Of a DNA stretch of 64,000 nt, positions 26,286-35,322 are shown one piece after another; within the stretch, counting starts at the first letter, position 1; each line of letters opens with the position of its first letter. A program made the translations under genes and the position numbers. The stretch comes from Muribaculum intestinale. Lineage in GTDB: Bacteria > Bacteroidota > Bacteroidia > Bacteroidales > Muribaculaceae. The notes under the pieces were generated by a model. It ran no database searches. It saw only the letters and a program-made list of their open reading frames with translations, and was not told the origin of the DNA. The DNA lies in the NCBI RefSeq assembly GCF_002201515.1, contig NZ_CP021421.1, forward strand, positions 2,232,001 through 2,296,000. Direction: 5' to 3'.

Positions 26286-27587
26286 TTATAGGTTAATCTC
26301 GGCTGTGCGGTAGAATTCTATGAGTTTGCGGTCGAGCATAGCCATGAAACGAGCCTGAAGAAGAGTGTGTTGCGCTTCAATCAGATTGTTGTGGGCGGTA
26401 AGAAGTTCGACTGTATTTACCAGTCCGAGGCTAAACTGTTCATCGACAAGTTCCGCGCTCAACCGGGCGCTTTCGAGCTGTTCTTTGGCCGCTGCAAATC
26501 TCGACTGGGTAGCACGTAGGTCGATATATGCCGCCTCTACATTCTGGGCTATGTCATTGCGTCGGGCTTCTTCGTCAAGAGCAGCGTTAAGTTGCTGTAT
26601 TTTTGCCTTTGCAATGGCTGTCTTTGCCTTCTTTCCATCAGTTATCGGCAGTGAAAGAGCTACTCCTATCTGTTCGTTGAGCGACTGCTTCAATTGGGTG
26701 CCGACAGCCTCACCGGGTGCGAAGTAATTCGTGCCGACACCTGCGGTGATAGATATATTGGGCCGGCGCTGGGCATTTGCGATATCTACATCGAGGGCTG
26801 TCGCGTCGCGCTGAAGACGTAAGGCCTCGAGTTTCTTGTCGGTATGCAAGGCCAGGGTATAGCTTTCTGCTATAGGTGGGAGTGAATCAGTCACCTGTGA
26901 GTCGGTCCATACTACAGGCGCGAGCCGGAGGTCGGTATCTATGCCAAGTTCGAGCAGACGTTTCAATTCCATGCGTCGGGTGTCGTAGGTGCCTGTGGCG
27001 TTCGACAGATTGTAGCGTTGCTGTTCGGCCTGAGCCTGGAGTTGTGCGTAGTCTACGCGCGACACGCGGCCGGCTTCCATCAGCTGGCGGCATCTCTCAG
27101 CCTGGGCATCACTGAGTTTCACGGCTTCGCGGTATATTTCAATCGATTCCTTGCAATACAGGATATTAAGATATGCACGCAACAGGTCGGTTTCAAGTGT
27201 ACGCATTACATCGTCGGTCTCGAGCGCGGCAATCTGTGTGTCGAGTCGGCTGCGTTTTATCTGTGCGCTACGGGCACCACCGTCGTATGCTGTCCAGGCG
27301 GCATTGAATCCGATGGTGCCGTTGTATGTGTTCTTGTCGCTCTCGCTCCAGGGTGAGTTGCCTACAGTGTGGCGTGTGGTAAAATCAAGTGTAGGCTCCC
27401 ATTGGGCTTTTGCTTCCTCAAGCGACAGGCCGGCTGTCTCGCCGACCAGGCGTGACTGCTGTAAAGATATGTTGTTGGTGCGTGCGTAATCCACACATTG
27501 GCGGAAAGTCCATTCTTCAGCGGCAGCCGATATGCTCCAGGCTATAAGAGTCGGTATACACAAGCGGATAATACGATGGTTCATCAT
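26286..27587 (-). CDS. TolC-family outer-membrane efflux protein
   Basis: The 433-residue protein has a signal peptide (cleavage near SAAA, residue 23) and two OEP repeats: WTFRQCVDYARTNNISLQQS at the start of the first and LALHTDKKLEALRLQRDATALD in the second, each rich in long alpha-helix. NTVELLTAHNNLIEAQHTLLQARF near the C-terminus is typical of TolC channels. It is the first gene of the operon tolC-macA-ATPase-permease-kinase-regulator, with a clear promoter 26 bases before its start. Confidence 0.93.
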   Translation of the reverse strand: MMNHRIIRLCIPTLIAWSISAAAEEWTFRQCVDYARTNNISLQQSRLVGETAGLSLEEAKAQWEPTLDFTTRHTVGNSPWSESDKNTYNGTIGFNAAWTAYDGGARSAQIKRSRLDTQIAALETDDVMRTLETDLLRAYLNILYCKESIEIYREAVKLSDAQAERCRQLMEAGRVSRVDYAQLQAQAEQQRYNLSNATGTYDTRRMELKRLLELGIDTDLRLAPVVWTDSQVTDSLPPIAESYTLALHTDKKLEALRLQRDATALDVDIANAQRRPNISITAGVGTNYFAPGEAVGTQLKQSLNEQIGVALSLPITDGKKAKTAIAKAKIQQLNAALDEEARRNDIAQNVEAAYIDLRATQSRFAAAKEQLESARLSAELVDEQFSLGLVNTVELLTAHNNLIEAQHTLLQARFMAMLDRKLIEFYRTAEINL

Positions 27588-27612
27588 TATGAAGATTGTT
27601 GATTTTTCACGG

Positions 27613-27643
27613 CAAAATTATTGTTTCATCGACGTAGCTGCAA
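27613..27643 (-). promoter_or_regulatory. Promoter of the tolC-macAB operon
   Basis: On the minus strand TTG (27641-27643), a 20-base spacer and TAATTTTG (27613-27620) match the Bacteroidetes consensus. Predicted leader about 20 bases. Confidence 0.65.
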
Positions 27644-27812
27644 CTTGAATAGATGTTTTGCCATATCATGCGAGCAATTAATATGCTATTTTTTAGATAA
27701 ACCCCTGGGTAAGATATCGGAATGTTAATATGAGTGAAATGTGACGTTTGGATTCGTCGAAAATATACACATTGATTGTTGTAGCTATTGTAAACTATAA
27801 AATTATAATGAC

Positions 27813-28103
27813 ATGAATGAATATCAGACTCTGACAGAGAGCGCTCCGGTTGTGCTTGTGGAATTCTTTGCAACTTGGTGTCCTCATTGCCGGCATATGA
27901 TGCCGATTGTGGCAGATGTTAAAGAGCGAGTTGTTGGTATCGCTGAGATATATCAGCTTGATATCGATAAAAATTCGGAACTTGCCGACGCGGTGGGTGT
28001 AAGCGGTGTCCCGACTTTTATCCTTTACAAAGGCGGACGCGAGGTGTGGCGTCAGTCGGGTGAAATTGCTGAGGATGAGCTATTGTCGCGCATTGAACGC
28101 TGA
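27813..28103 (+). CDS. trxA: Thioredoxin
   Basis: The 96-residue cytoplasmic protein is a minimal thioredoxin. The active site is WCPHC in FFATWCPHCRHMMP (about residues 20-33), with Pro instead of the usual Gly in WCGPC and His in the second variable position. The cis-proline loop GVSGVPTFILY is present. It reduces protein disulfides. The CPHC active-site pair is more typical of DsbA-like proteins and may raise its redox potential, but there is no signal peptide. A strong terminator follows. Confidence 0.88.
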   Translation: MNEYQTLTESAPVVLVEFFATWCPHCRHMMPIVADVKERVVGIAEIYQLDIDKNSELADAVGVSGVPTFILYKGGREVWRQSGEIAEDELLSRIER

Positions 28104-28118
28104 CCTGAAAAATAAGTA

Positions 28119-28160
28119 AGCGCCGTGGGCAAGGTAACCGATACCTTTGCCCACGGCGCT
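28119..28160. terminator. Terminator between thioredoxin and PIG-L genes
   Basis: AGCGCCGTGGGCAAGGTA and TACCTTTGCCCACGGCGCT pair with one bulge around a short loop, followed by GTTATT. It lies between convergent genes. Confidence 0.8.
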
Positions 28161-28183
28161 GTTATTCATTCTGATTGGGTAAA

Positions 28184-29371
28184 TCAGATGTGATATTCGC
28201 GGAATGCCTCCATGGCCTCATAGCTCGCAAGACCGAGCGCATCGTAGAGTCGGGCGGTAGCGCGGTTGCGGTCCTCGGCACGCTGCCAGAACAGGCGCGA
28301 GTCATTGCCGAGGTATGGAGCGCTCTCCATCTGCGACGAGTGCTTGAGAATGGCATTACGCTTCTGAAGCAACTCTTCGGGGCTGATGGGCACGCACATC
28401 TCGATGTCCTCGATAGGCCATTCAGCCCATGCTCCTCTGTACATCCATACACGGCAGTCGGCAAGCCAGCTTTCGCCACGTTCCTTAGCCTGGGCAAGAG
28501 CGGCCAGTACAGCCTCGGTACATTTTCTGTGAGTGCCATGCGGGTCTGCAAGGTCAGCGGCTACGAAAATCTGATGGGGCTTTACTTCTTCGATGAGCTT
28601 TGCCACGATGTCGACGTCGGCCTGAGTCATGGGGAGTTTCTCCACGCGTCCGCTTTCATAGAAGGGGAGGTCGAGGAAATGTACGCGCGACAGAGGTATG
28701 TTGTTGAACGAGGATGCCAGACGAGCCTCGCCACGACGTATCAGACCTTTGATTGTAAGCACATCGCGGTTGTCCATTTCGCCGGCTTTCTTTTCTTTGA
28801 GGAATTTCTTGATTTCCTGATATTTGGCCGGGATAACGGCACCCATGGCATTGTTGTTGCCAAACAGCTGGTTGAAGCCGTTGATGAAGTGCATGAAGCG
28901 GGTCACTTCCTCGTCGTTTACGGCGATGTTGCCCGAAGTCTCATATGCAACGTGCACCTCATGTCCCTGGCGTACAAGGCGGTTGAGTGTTCCGCCCATA
29001 GATATTACATCGTCGTCGGGGTGGGGGGAGAATACAATTACACGCTTGGGAAATGGAGTGGCGCGTTCCGGACGATGAGTGTCGTCGGCGTTAGGCTTTC
29101 CACCCGGCCAGCCTGTGATAGTATGCTGTAGATGGTTGAAAAGACGTATGTTGAGGTCGTAGGCTGAACCATAGATGTCGGTAAGCACTTTAAGACCGGC
29201 CTCCTCGTAGTCGGCATTGGTGATTTTAAGGATGGGCTTGTTGAGCTTCTGGCTGAGCCATACTGCTGCGGAGAATGCCAGACCGAGAGTCCACTGGTCG
29301 GGCGATGTCGGACGGGCTTCGGGATTGAAGCGTTCTGCCGAGGTTATTTTTGAGGTCAGATTAAATTGCAT
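28184..29371 (-). CDS. PIG-L family deacetylase lacking the NagB half
   Basis: The 395-residue cytoplasmic protein has the PIG-L/LmbE zinc motif FSPHPDDDVISMGGT near residue 115 and a second metal site AADLADPHGTHRK near 273. The N-terminal 100 residues (SAAVWLSQKLNKPILKITN, HTITGWPGGKPNADD) match the linker that, in long Bacteroidetes proteins of about 660 residues, follows a NagB domain. Here that NagB domain is missing, but a separate nagB lies 42 bases upstream in the same operon. It probably removes an acetyl group from a GlcNAc compound, possibly replacing NagA. This substrate is inference. Confidence 0.85.
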   Translation of the reverse strand: MQFNLTSKITSAERFNPEARPTSPDQWTLGLAFSAAVWLSQKLNKPILKITNADYEEAGLKVLTDIYGSAYDLNIRLFNHLQHTITGWPGGKPNADDTHRPERATPFPKRVIVFSPHPDDDVISMGGTLNRLVRQGHEVHVAYETSGNIAVNDEEVTRFMHFINGFNQLFGNNNAMGAVIPAKYQEIKKFLKEKKAGEMDNRDVLTIKGLIRRGEARLASSFNNIPLSRVHFLDLPFYESGRVEKLPMTQADVDIVAKLIEEVKPHQIFVAADLADPHGTHRKCTEAVLAALAQAKERGESWLADCRVWMYRGAWAEWPIEDIEMCVPISPEELLQKRNAILKHSSQMESAPYLGNDSRLFWQRAEDRNRATARLYDALGLASYEAMEAFREYHI

Positions 29372-29413
29372 TGTAAAGTATATTTATTGTGGTTGATGAT
29401 GAGAGGTCGGAAA

Positions 29414-30199
29414 TCAGGCGTTCTCAATCTGGGTGAAATAGCGGTATGTACCAACCTTGAGTTCGTAGGTTGCGGCTTCGTCGCAGACGATTATTGCGTG
29501 GGGATGCATCTGAAGTGCGCTTACGGTCCAGGCTTGAGTCACAGGGCCTTCGATAGCTGCCTGAAGGGCGCGGGCCTTGCCGTGGCCATTGCAGAGAATG
29601 AGTACCTCACGGGCATCCATCACAGTGCCGACACCTACTGTGAGAGCATGCAGGGGCACGCTTTCGGGGTCGCCTCCGAAGAAGCGGGCGTTGGCTATGC
29701 GGGTGTCGTTGGTAAGGGTCTTTACTCGTGTGCGCGATGTCAGTGAAGAGAATGGCTCGTTGAATGCAAGGTGTCCGTCGGGACCGATGCCGCCGAGAAA
29801 CAGGTCTATTCCGCCGAAACTTTTGATGGCTGCCTCGTAGGCTGCGCACTCTGCTTCGAGGTCGGGAGCGTTGCCGTTGAGAATGTGGATGTTGGCGGCC
29901 GGTATGTCGATGTGGTCAAACAGGTAGCGGTGCATGAAGGAGTGATAGCTTTCGGGGTGGTCCTCGGGAAGTCCGACATACTCGTCCATGTTGAATGTCA
30001 CTACGTTCTTAAACGATACACGTCCCTCTTTGCATGCCTTTACAAGCTGTTCGTACATGCCGATGGGAGAACTTCCGGTAGGGAGTCCGAGAACAAAAGG
30101 ATGCTCAGGTGTCGGACACGCTTCGTTGATACGCTTGATTACATGTTCGGCTGCGGCACGTGACAGTGCGTCGTAGTCCGCTTTGATGATTACTCGCAT
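29414..30199 (-). CDS. nagB: Glucosamine-6-phosphate deaminase NagB
   Basis: NagB converts glucosamine-6-phosphate to fructose-6-phosphate and ammonia. The 261-residue protein has [14 protein letters not shown] (phosphate loop), NMDEYVGL with the catalytic Asp, [15 protein letters not shown] with the catalytic Asp-His-Glu residues, and [16 protein letters not shown]. Length is normal for the family. It lies between the GH20 gene (52 bases upstream) and the PIG-L deacetylase gene, giving a complete route from chitobiose-type GlcNAc to glycolysis if the PIG-L enzyme deacetylates. A kinase for GlcNAc is not in the window. Confidence 0.95.
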   Translation of the reverse strand: MRVIIKADYDALSRAAAEHVIKRINEACPTPEHPFVLGLPTGSSPIGMYEQLVKACKEGRVSFKNVVTFNMDEYVGLPEDHPESYHSFMHRYLFDHIDIPAANIHILNGNAPDLEAECAAYEAAIKSFGGIDLFLGGIGPDGHLAFNEPFSSLTSRTRVKTLTNDTRIANARFFGGDPESVPLHALTVGVGTVMDAREVLILCNGHGKARALQAAIEGPVTQAWTVSALQMHPHAIIVCDEAATYELKVGTYRYFTQIENA

Positions 30200-30251
30200 A
30201 ATAATGTAGGGGTATGGTTATGAATTAATATTGTATTAGGTTTCTTGATAC

Positions 30252-32600
30252 TCAGCGTACACCGATTTCGTCGATAAACAGGAGCGGGCGTGCCGTTTCA
30301 CTGTGGTCGCGGTGCCATACAGGCAGCAGAGGCGACGCTTTGAGATTTATACGTACTTTTTCGGCCTTGACAGGGCTGAACCGAGATGTATGACGCTCTA
30401 CTTCATTGTCGGGCTGGTCGGCTCTGCGCTCGGGCAGACTCTCCGACGCGGTTTCAATCCATTTTGGCTCACCGTCTGGTCCACAGGTAAGCACCTCGAT
30501 GGAGTAGGCGCTTGCATCGGCAATCCATGCGTTCATATCGACGCATGTGTTGAATGTCACCTCGCTTATCGTGGCAGGCTCTGGAAGGGTCACTGTTACC
30601 GTAGGATTGCAGTTGCCGAATCCTACCCAATGTCCTGTCTGGAAACTCGGGCCTCCGGTCTGTGCATCGGTGAGGGTTGCCTCTCCGGCCGGAGCATGGT
30701 GCTTCTCAAATGGGTGGGAAAGCTCGACTTTGCCGAATGTAGCCGGATTGAATGTTACAGAGTCGGAACGTGTGCGTCCGGCTTTCCCCTCAAAAATGGC
30801 TGAAGATTTCAGCATAGTGCTCTTGTCGAGAGAAATGGGCTTAGAATATGGTAGAGCTGTCGGCGACGGTTGTCCGTCAGAACCAATAGGCTCCGAACCG
30901 TCGGTAGTATAATATATTGAGGCTGTGCCGATTGACGTCAGCTCTGCGATTACCTTGCGTGCATCGTGGTCGGTAGTGAGGCGGGCGTCGACATCGGCCA
31001 TATGGCGTGCGTAATTGTAGTCGCGCGCATTATATAGACGCCAGAGGGCCGGCATTCTTTCGGAAAAATCCTTGTAGTCGCGCATCGATTGCGGAGTCCA
31101 TCCCACCTCGGCCAGGGCCGACATGCGCGGGAGCTCCATGTATTCCACTTTAGGATAATTGTCGATGTATTCAGTCCATAGATTGACCTGCGGGCCCAAT
31201 ACCAGTTTGCTCTGTTCGGGAGTCATGCCTTCGGTCGGGTCAAGTCGGTAGGTGCGGCTTACAGGCACATATCCGCCCCATGCCATGGGTTCGAGAGCCT
31301 GGTCGGGGCTTTGGTAATAGTCGAGATAGCAGTAGGATGCAGGCGACAGCACCACATGGTGTCCTTTGCCTGTGCCTTCGATGGCACCGTCTACACCGCG
31401 CCATGACATTATGATTGCATCCTGTGGAATATCCCCTTCAAGTATCTCGTCCCAGCCTATGGCGTGGCGTCCACGTGCTGCAAGAGTCTGTAGAGCATGG
31501 GTGGTGATTACGCCCTGGAGTTTGTCTTCGGCCGAGAACCGGCCTTCGGGCTTTATGCCAAGTTCCGATATGCGCTTCTGGCATTTAGGACACTCCTTCC
31601 ATCTTGTTTTCGGGCATTCGTCACCTCCGATATGGACATATTTCGATGGGAAAATGTCCATTACTTCATTAAGCACGTCGTCGATAAATGTAAGGGTAGA
31701 GTCATTTCCCGCACACAGCACGTCGGGCGACACTCCCCATCGGCCCCATACACCGTATGGCCCTCCTGTACAGCCAAGACTGGGGTAGGCCGTAAGTGCT
31801 GCAAGCATGTGTCCCGGCAGGTCAATCTCCGGGATTACGGTGATATGGCGTCGGGCCGCGTACTCCACGATATCGCGTGCCTGCTCTTTGGTGAAGTATC
31901 CTCCTACCGGCTTGTTGTCATATACGCCTGAGTTATGACCTATCACGGTTGAGTCGCGACGTGACCCCACTGCGGTAAGCAACGGATATTTCTCAATTTC
32001 TATTCGCCATCCCTGGTCATCGGTGATGTGCCAGTGGAATGTATTGAGATTGTGAAGAGCCATCATGTCGATGAAACTCTTTACATTTTCTTCAGTAAAC
32101 GGGTGTCGCGCTACGTCGAGCATGGCGCCACGGTAGGAAAAGCGGGGCGCGTCGGCTATTGTAGCGGACGGAAGTACGGGAGACTCTCCTTTTGGCGCTG
32201 TATATGCGGCCTTGCGAATGGTCTGTATGCCATAGAATACACCGGCCGGTGAGGCACCGTCAATTATAAGGAGCCCGGGGCGCACACTGATACAGTATGC
32301 TTCCGGACTGTCGGACGACAATGTACACCGGAGAGCAATCTCGCCCGGGGCATTGCCGGTTGGTATATTTGGATTCTCTTTCAGATATCCGCGTAGCATG
32401 TCGGCTTCCGATGACAGTGAATCGGGAGCGGATATTTTTACGTTGGAATACAGCGCAAAGCCTTCGGCGTCTGCTTTCTCCGATATCATCGACGGTAGCG
32501 GGATTATTTTGAAGCTGCCGTTGGGGCTGGCCGCATGCAAGCCTGCCGCTCCTAAATATAATAATGAGGAGACAAGCAGTATTCCGGAAAGTTTATTCAT
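30252..32600 (-). CDS. Secreted beta-N-acetylhexosaminidase, GH20
   Basis: The 782-residue enzyme has a signal peptide (cleavage near LHAA, residue 24), a GH20b domain (about 30-145), then the catalytic barrel from RFSYRGAMLDVARHPF. The catalytic Asp-Glu pair is in YVHIGGDECPKTRW. MDMMALHNLNTFHWHITDDQGWRIEI-type sequence near 180-205 and SWRGVDGAIEGTGKGHHVV near 390 are also diagnostic. The C-terminal 240 residues contain a chitobiase-like beta-domain and an F5/8 type C-like module (about 640-780). It removes terminal GlcNAc in the periplasm and heads the nagB/PIG-L operon. Confidence 0.93.
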   Translation of the reverse strand: MNKLSGILLVSSLLYLGAAGLHAASPNGSFKIIPLPSMISEKADAEGFALYSNVKISAPDSLSSEADMLRGYLKENPNIPTGNAPGEIALRCTLSSDSPEAYCISVRPGLLIIDGASPAGVFYGIQTIRKAAYTAPKGESPVLPSATIADAPRFSYRGAMLDVARHPFTEENVKSFIDMMALHNLNTFHWHITDDQGWRIEIEKYPLLTAVGSRRDSTVIGHNSGVYDNKPVGGYFTKEQARDIVEYAARRHITVIPEIDLPGHMLAALTAYPSLGCTGGPYGVWGRWGVSPDVLCAGNDSTLTFIDDVLNEVMDIFPSKYVHIGGDECPKTRWKECPKCQKRISELGIKPEGRFSAEDKLQGVITTHALQTLAARGRHAIGWDEILEGDIPQDAIIMSWRGVDGAIEGTGKGHHVVLSPASYCYLDYYQSPDQALEPMAWGGYVPVSRTYRLDPTEGMTPEQSKLVLGPQVNLWTEYIDNYPKVEYMELPRMSALAEVGWTPQSMRDYKDFSERMPALWRLYNARDYNYARHMADVDARLTTDHDARKVIAELTSIGTASIYYTTDGSEPIGSDGQPSPTALPYSKPISLDKSTMLKSSAIFEGKAGRTRSDSVTFNPATFGKVELSHPFEKHHAPAGEATLTDAQTGGPSFQTGHWVGFGNCNPTVTVTLPEPATISEVTFNTCVDMNAWIADASAYSIEVLTCGPDGEPKWIETASESLPERRADQPDNEVERHTSRFSPVKAEKVRINLKASPLLPVWHRDHSETARPLLFIDEIGVR

Positions 32601-32926
32601 GGCTACAAAAAGATGATTAAGTAGTCTTTAGGTGAAAATGATTCGTTTGAGAAGATTGGTCTGTGCAAATGTACATTAAAATTTCCATACTTTCAACATT
32701 AAAATTATGACATATCCTACTTTTATAAATTTTTATAGTTAAGTAAGTTCTGCATATATTTCGGGTAAGATGAAAATGTAAACCGTAAATTGATGTCTTT
32801 AACATTATTTTGCTCGCTGTGTGGCGAAATTTTAGTAACTTGCGCCTCCAAAACCGGGCGGTAGTCATCCGCTCATGGTGTGGGTATAGAATTCCCCATG
32901 AAAAAACTGCAATATAGTCAATTGTA
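32601..32926. other. Divergent regulatory region between GH20 and MFS genes
   Basis: No gene is seen. On the minus strand a good promoter at 32666-32696 serves GH20. For the plus strand the best candidate is TAACTTGC at 32836-32843 with TTTG at 32809-32812, a poor match to consensus. No operator palindrome was recognised. Confidence 0.5.
32666..32696 (-). promoter_or_regulatory. Promoter of the GH20-nagB-PIG-L operon
   Basis: On the minus strand TTG (32694-32696), a 20-base spacer and TACATTTG (32666-32673). Predicted leader about 60 bases. Confidence 0.65.
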
Positions 32927-34300
32927 ATGAACCAAAAGAAGTCTCCTATCACATGGATTCCAACGGCGTATTTCGCCATGGGACTTCCATTCGTCGTGCT
33001 CAACATGGTGGCCGTGCTTATGTACACCGACCTTGGTGTAGATACCGAGACCATCACATTCTGGACATCGCTTATCCTTATGCCTTGGACATTCAAGTTT
33101 CTCTGGAGTCCGTTTATGGAAATATTCGGAACAAAGAAGGCTTATGTGGTGGCAACACAGATTATATCCGGAGCGGCATTCGGATGCGTTGCTCTTGCTC
33201 TTGGTCTTTCCGACTTCTTTGCCATCACGATAGCGCTGCTTGCTGTAGTGGCATTCTCCGGAGCTACCCACGATGTGGCGTGTGACGGAGTGTATATGGG
33301 TGAACTTTCATCGGCCCAGCAGTCGAAGTACATAGGATGGCAGGGCGCGTTCTACAATATTGCCAAAATAGTGGGCACCGGTCTGCTTGTGTACCTTGCC
33401 GGCGCCTTGTTCAAATCATTCGGCGGGAGTGGCTCTGAAGCCACAGCTGTAAATTATGCGGCCAATCAGAAGTCGTGGATGGTGGTGATGCTGATTATAA
33501 GTGCTGTAATGATACTTATTGGTGTCTATCACATATTTTTTCTCCCTTCGTCGCAGAAGGCCGAAAAGGCCGTTCGTCGCAGCGGTGGCGAAGTGATGCA
33601 TGAGCTGGGCAGTGTGCTGATGCAGTTCTTCCGCAAACGTTATATATGGTACTATATAGCGTTCATTATCCTTTACCGCTTTGCCGAAGGATTTGTAGTA
33701 AAAATTGTGCCTATATTCCTTAAGGATGCTACTGCTGTCGGTGGCCTGGGTCTTACAAACGAGCAGATTGGCTTGTACTACGGCACATGCGGTGCAGCAA
33801 CTTTCGTGCTTGGCTCGCTGCTCGCCGGATACTATATATCGGCACGCGGACTGAAGAAGACTCTGTTTTCTCTTGCACTGATATTCAACCTTCCGTTTGT
33901 GGTCTACACCCTGTTTGCGATATTCCAGCCTACCAACGGGTTGCTGATTGCCTCAGGTATCGGTATCGAATATTTCGGCTATGGCTTCGGATTTGTAGGT
34001 CTCACTCTCTTCATGATGCAGCAGGTGGCTCCCGGCAAGCACCAGATGGCACACTATGCCTTTGCCTCCGGAATCATGAATTTCGGAGTGATGCTTCCCG
34101 GTATGCTCAGCGGATTTGTGCTTAAGTATCTCGGCGGCTACGAAAACTTTTTCATATTCGTGCTTGTGGCAACCGTGGTGCCTCTGCTGATTACATGGTT
34201 TGTGCCGTTCAAATACAATGACGACGGCACTCCGATAGACGGCGCTGTTGAGGGAACCCTTACCGGCGATGAGGGCACCTTGCCACCTTCCGGAAAATGA
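32927..34300 (+). CDS. MFS transporter, probable Man-GlcNAc importer
   Basis: The 457-residue inner-membrane protein has about twelve helices and resembles AmpG-like MFS proteins: FWTSLILMPWTFKFLWSPFME, ATHDVACDGVYMGELSS and FFMMQQVAPGKHQMAHYAF-type segments are visible. In Bacteroides N-glycan loci a transporter of this kind sits beside the GH130 phosphorylase and carries the disaccharide mannosyl-beta-1,4-GlcNAc into the cytoplasm. Here the GH130 gene follows after 65 bases, on the same strand. The substrate is inferred from that context. Confidence 0.85.
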   Translation: MNQKKSPITWIPTAYFAMGLPFVVLNMVAVLMYTDLGVDTETITFWTSLILMPWTFKFLWSPFMEIFGTKKAYVVATQIISGAAFGCVALALGLSDFFAITIALLAVVAFSGATHDVACDGVYMGELSSAQQSKYIGWQGAFYNIAKIVGTGLLVYLAGALFKSFGGSGSEATAVNYAANQKSWMVVMLIISAVMILIGVYHIFFLPSSQKAEKAVRRSGGEVMHELGSVLMQFFRKRYIWYYIAFIILYRFAEGFVVKIVPIFLKDATAVGGLGLTNEQIGLYYGTCGAATFVLGSLLAGYYISARGLKKTLFSLALIFNLPFVVYTLFAIFQPTNGLLIASGIGIEYFGYGFGFVGLTLFMMQQVAPGKHQMAHYAFASGIMNFGVMLPGMLSGFVLKYLGGYENFFIFVLVATVVPLLITWFVPFKYNDDGTPIDGAVEGTLTGDEGTLPPSGK

Positions 34301-34365
34301 CATCGACACTACTACATATTATATATTAGTTAATAATATTGTATTAAAGAAAACAAAAAACTAAA

Positions 34366-35322
34366 GTGAAACAGAACAACAATTTCCCCTGGCAGGACCG
34401 TCCTGCAGGCTGCAATGAAGTAATGTGGCGCAAGAGCGACAACCCCGTCATCGACCGCTATTCCATACCTACCTCCAACAGTATATTCAACAGCGCCGTA
34501 GTGCCTTTCGGTGATGGATATGCCGGAGTTTTCCGTTGTGACAACCGTGCCGTGCAGATGAATATATTTGCCGGACACAGTGCCGACGGTGTGCATTGGG
34601 ATATTGAGCACGAACCGATTCATTTCGAGGGCAACAAAGAGAGCGACTACAAATATGACCCCCGTGTGACCCGTATCGACGACCGTTTCTGGATTACATG
34701 GTGCAACGGTTATCATGGCCCTACAATCGGCATCGGCTATACCGACGACTTCAAGACATTCGTGCAGTGTGAAAACGCATTCCTTCCGTTTAACCGCAAC
34801 GGTGTGCTTTTCCCCGAGAAAATCAATGGCAAATATGCAATGCTCAGCCGTCCGAGCGACAACGGGCACACCCCCTTCGGTGACATCTGGCTCAGCTATA
34901 GCCCCGATATGGTATACTGGGGTGAGCATCGCCACGTAATGTCGCCCTCGCGCTTTGAGGACAGCGCATGGCAGTGCACAAAGGTTGGCGCCGGAGCTGT
35001 GCCCATCCGTACATCCGAGGGATGGCTCATGTTCTACCATGGCGTAATCACCACCTGCAACGGTTTCCGCTACTCGATGGGCGCCGCGCTGCTTGACCTT
35101 GACGACCCCTCAAAGGTAATCGCCCGCACTCAGCCCTATCTCCTGGCTCCTGCCGAAATGTACGAAATGACAGGCGACGTGCCTAACGTAGTGTTCCCGT
35201 GCTCGGCTCTTACCGATGGCGACCGTGTGGCCGTATACTACGGAGCCGCCGATACCTCGGTATGCCTTGCATTCGGATATATTTCAGAGATTGTAGAATT
35301 CATCAAGCGTAACTCTCTATGA
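34366..35322 (+). CDS. GH130 beta-1,4-mannosyl-N-acetylglucosamine phosphorylase
   Basis: The 318-residue protein has no signal peptide, fitting a cytoplasmic phosphorylase that turns Man-beta-1,4-GlcNAc and phosphate into mannose-1-phosphate and GlcNAc. Family motifs include [41 protein letters not shown] with the proton-donor Asp region, [20 protein letters not shown] and [14 protein letters not shown]. It closely resembles the B. thetaiotaomicron N-glycan phosphorylase type from memory. The start is GTG at 34366. Its stop overlaps the ATG of the GH92 gene by four bases (ATGA), so translation is coupled. Confidence 0.93.
   Translation: MKQNNNFPWQDRPAGCNEVMWRKSDNPVIDRYSIPTSNSIFNSAVVPFGDGYAGVFRCDNRAVQMNIFAGHSADGVHWDIEHEPIHFEGNKESDYKYDPRVTRIDDRFWITWCNGYHGPTIGIGYTDDFKTFVQCENAFLPFNRNGVLFPEKINGKYAMLSRPSDNGHTPFGDIWLSYSPDMVYWGEHRHVMSPSRFEDSAWQCTKVGAGAVPIRTSEGWLMFYHGVITTCNGFRYSMGAALLDLDDPSKVIARTQPYLLAPAEMYEMTGDVPNVVFPCSALTDGDRVAVYYGAADTSVCLAFGYISEIVEFIKRNSL

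Noticed and set aside
28175..29131. 318-residue plus-strand frame opposite the PIG-L gene
   Set aside because: It mirrors the PIG-L frame, has no recognisable motif, and the terminator at 28119-28160 lies just before it.
34330..35040. 236-residue minus-strand frame opposite GH130
   Set aside because: GH130 motifs are complete on the plus strand; the antisense frame shows no domain.
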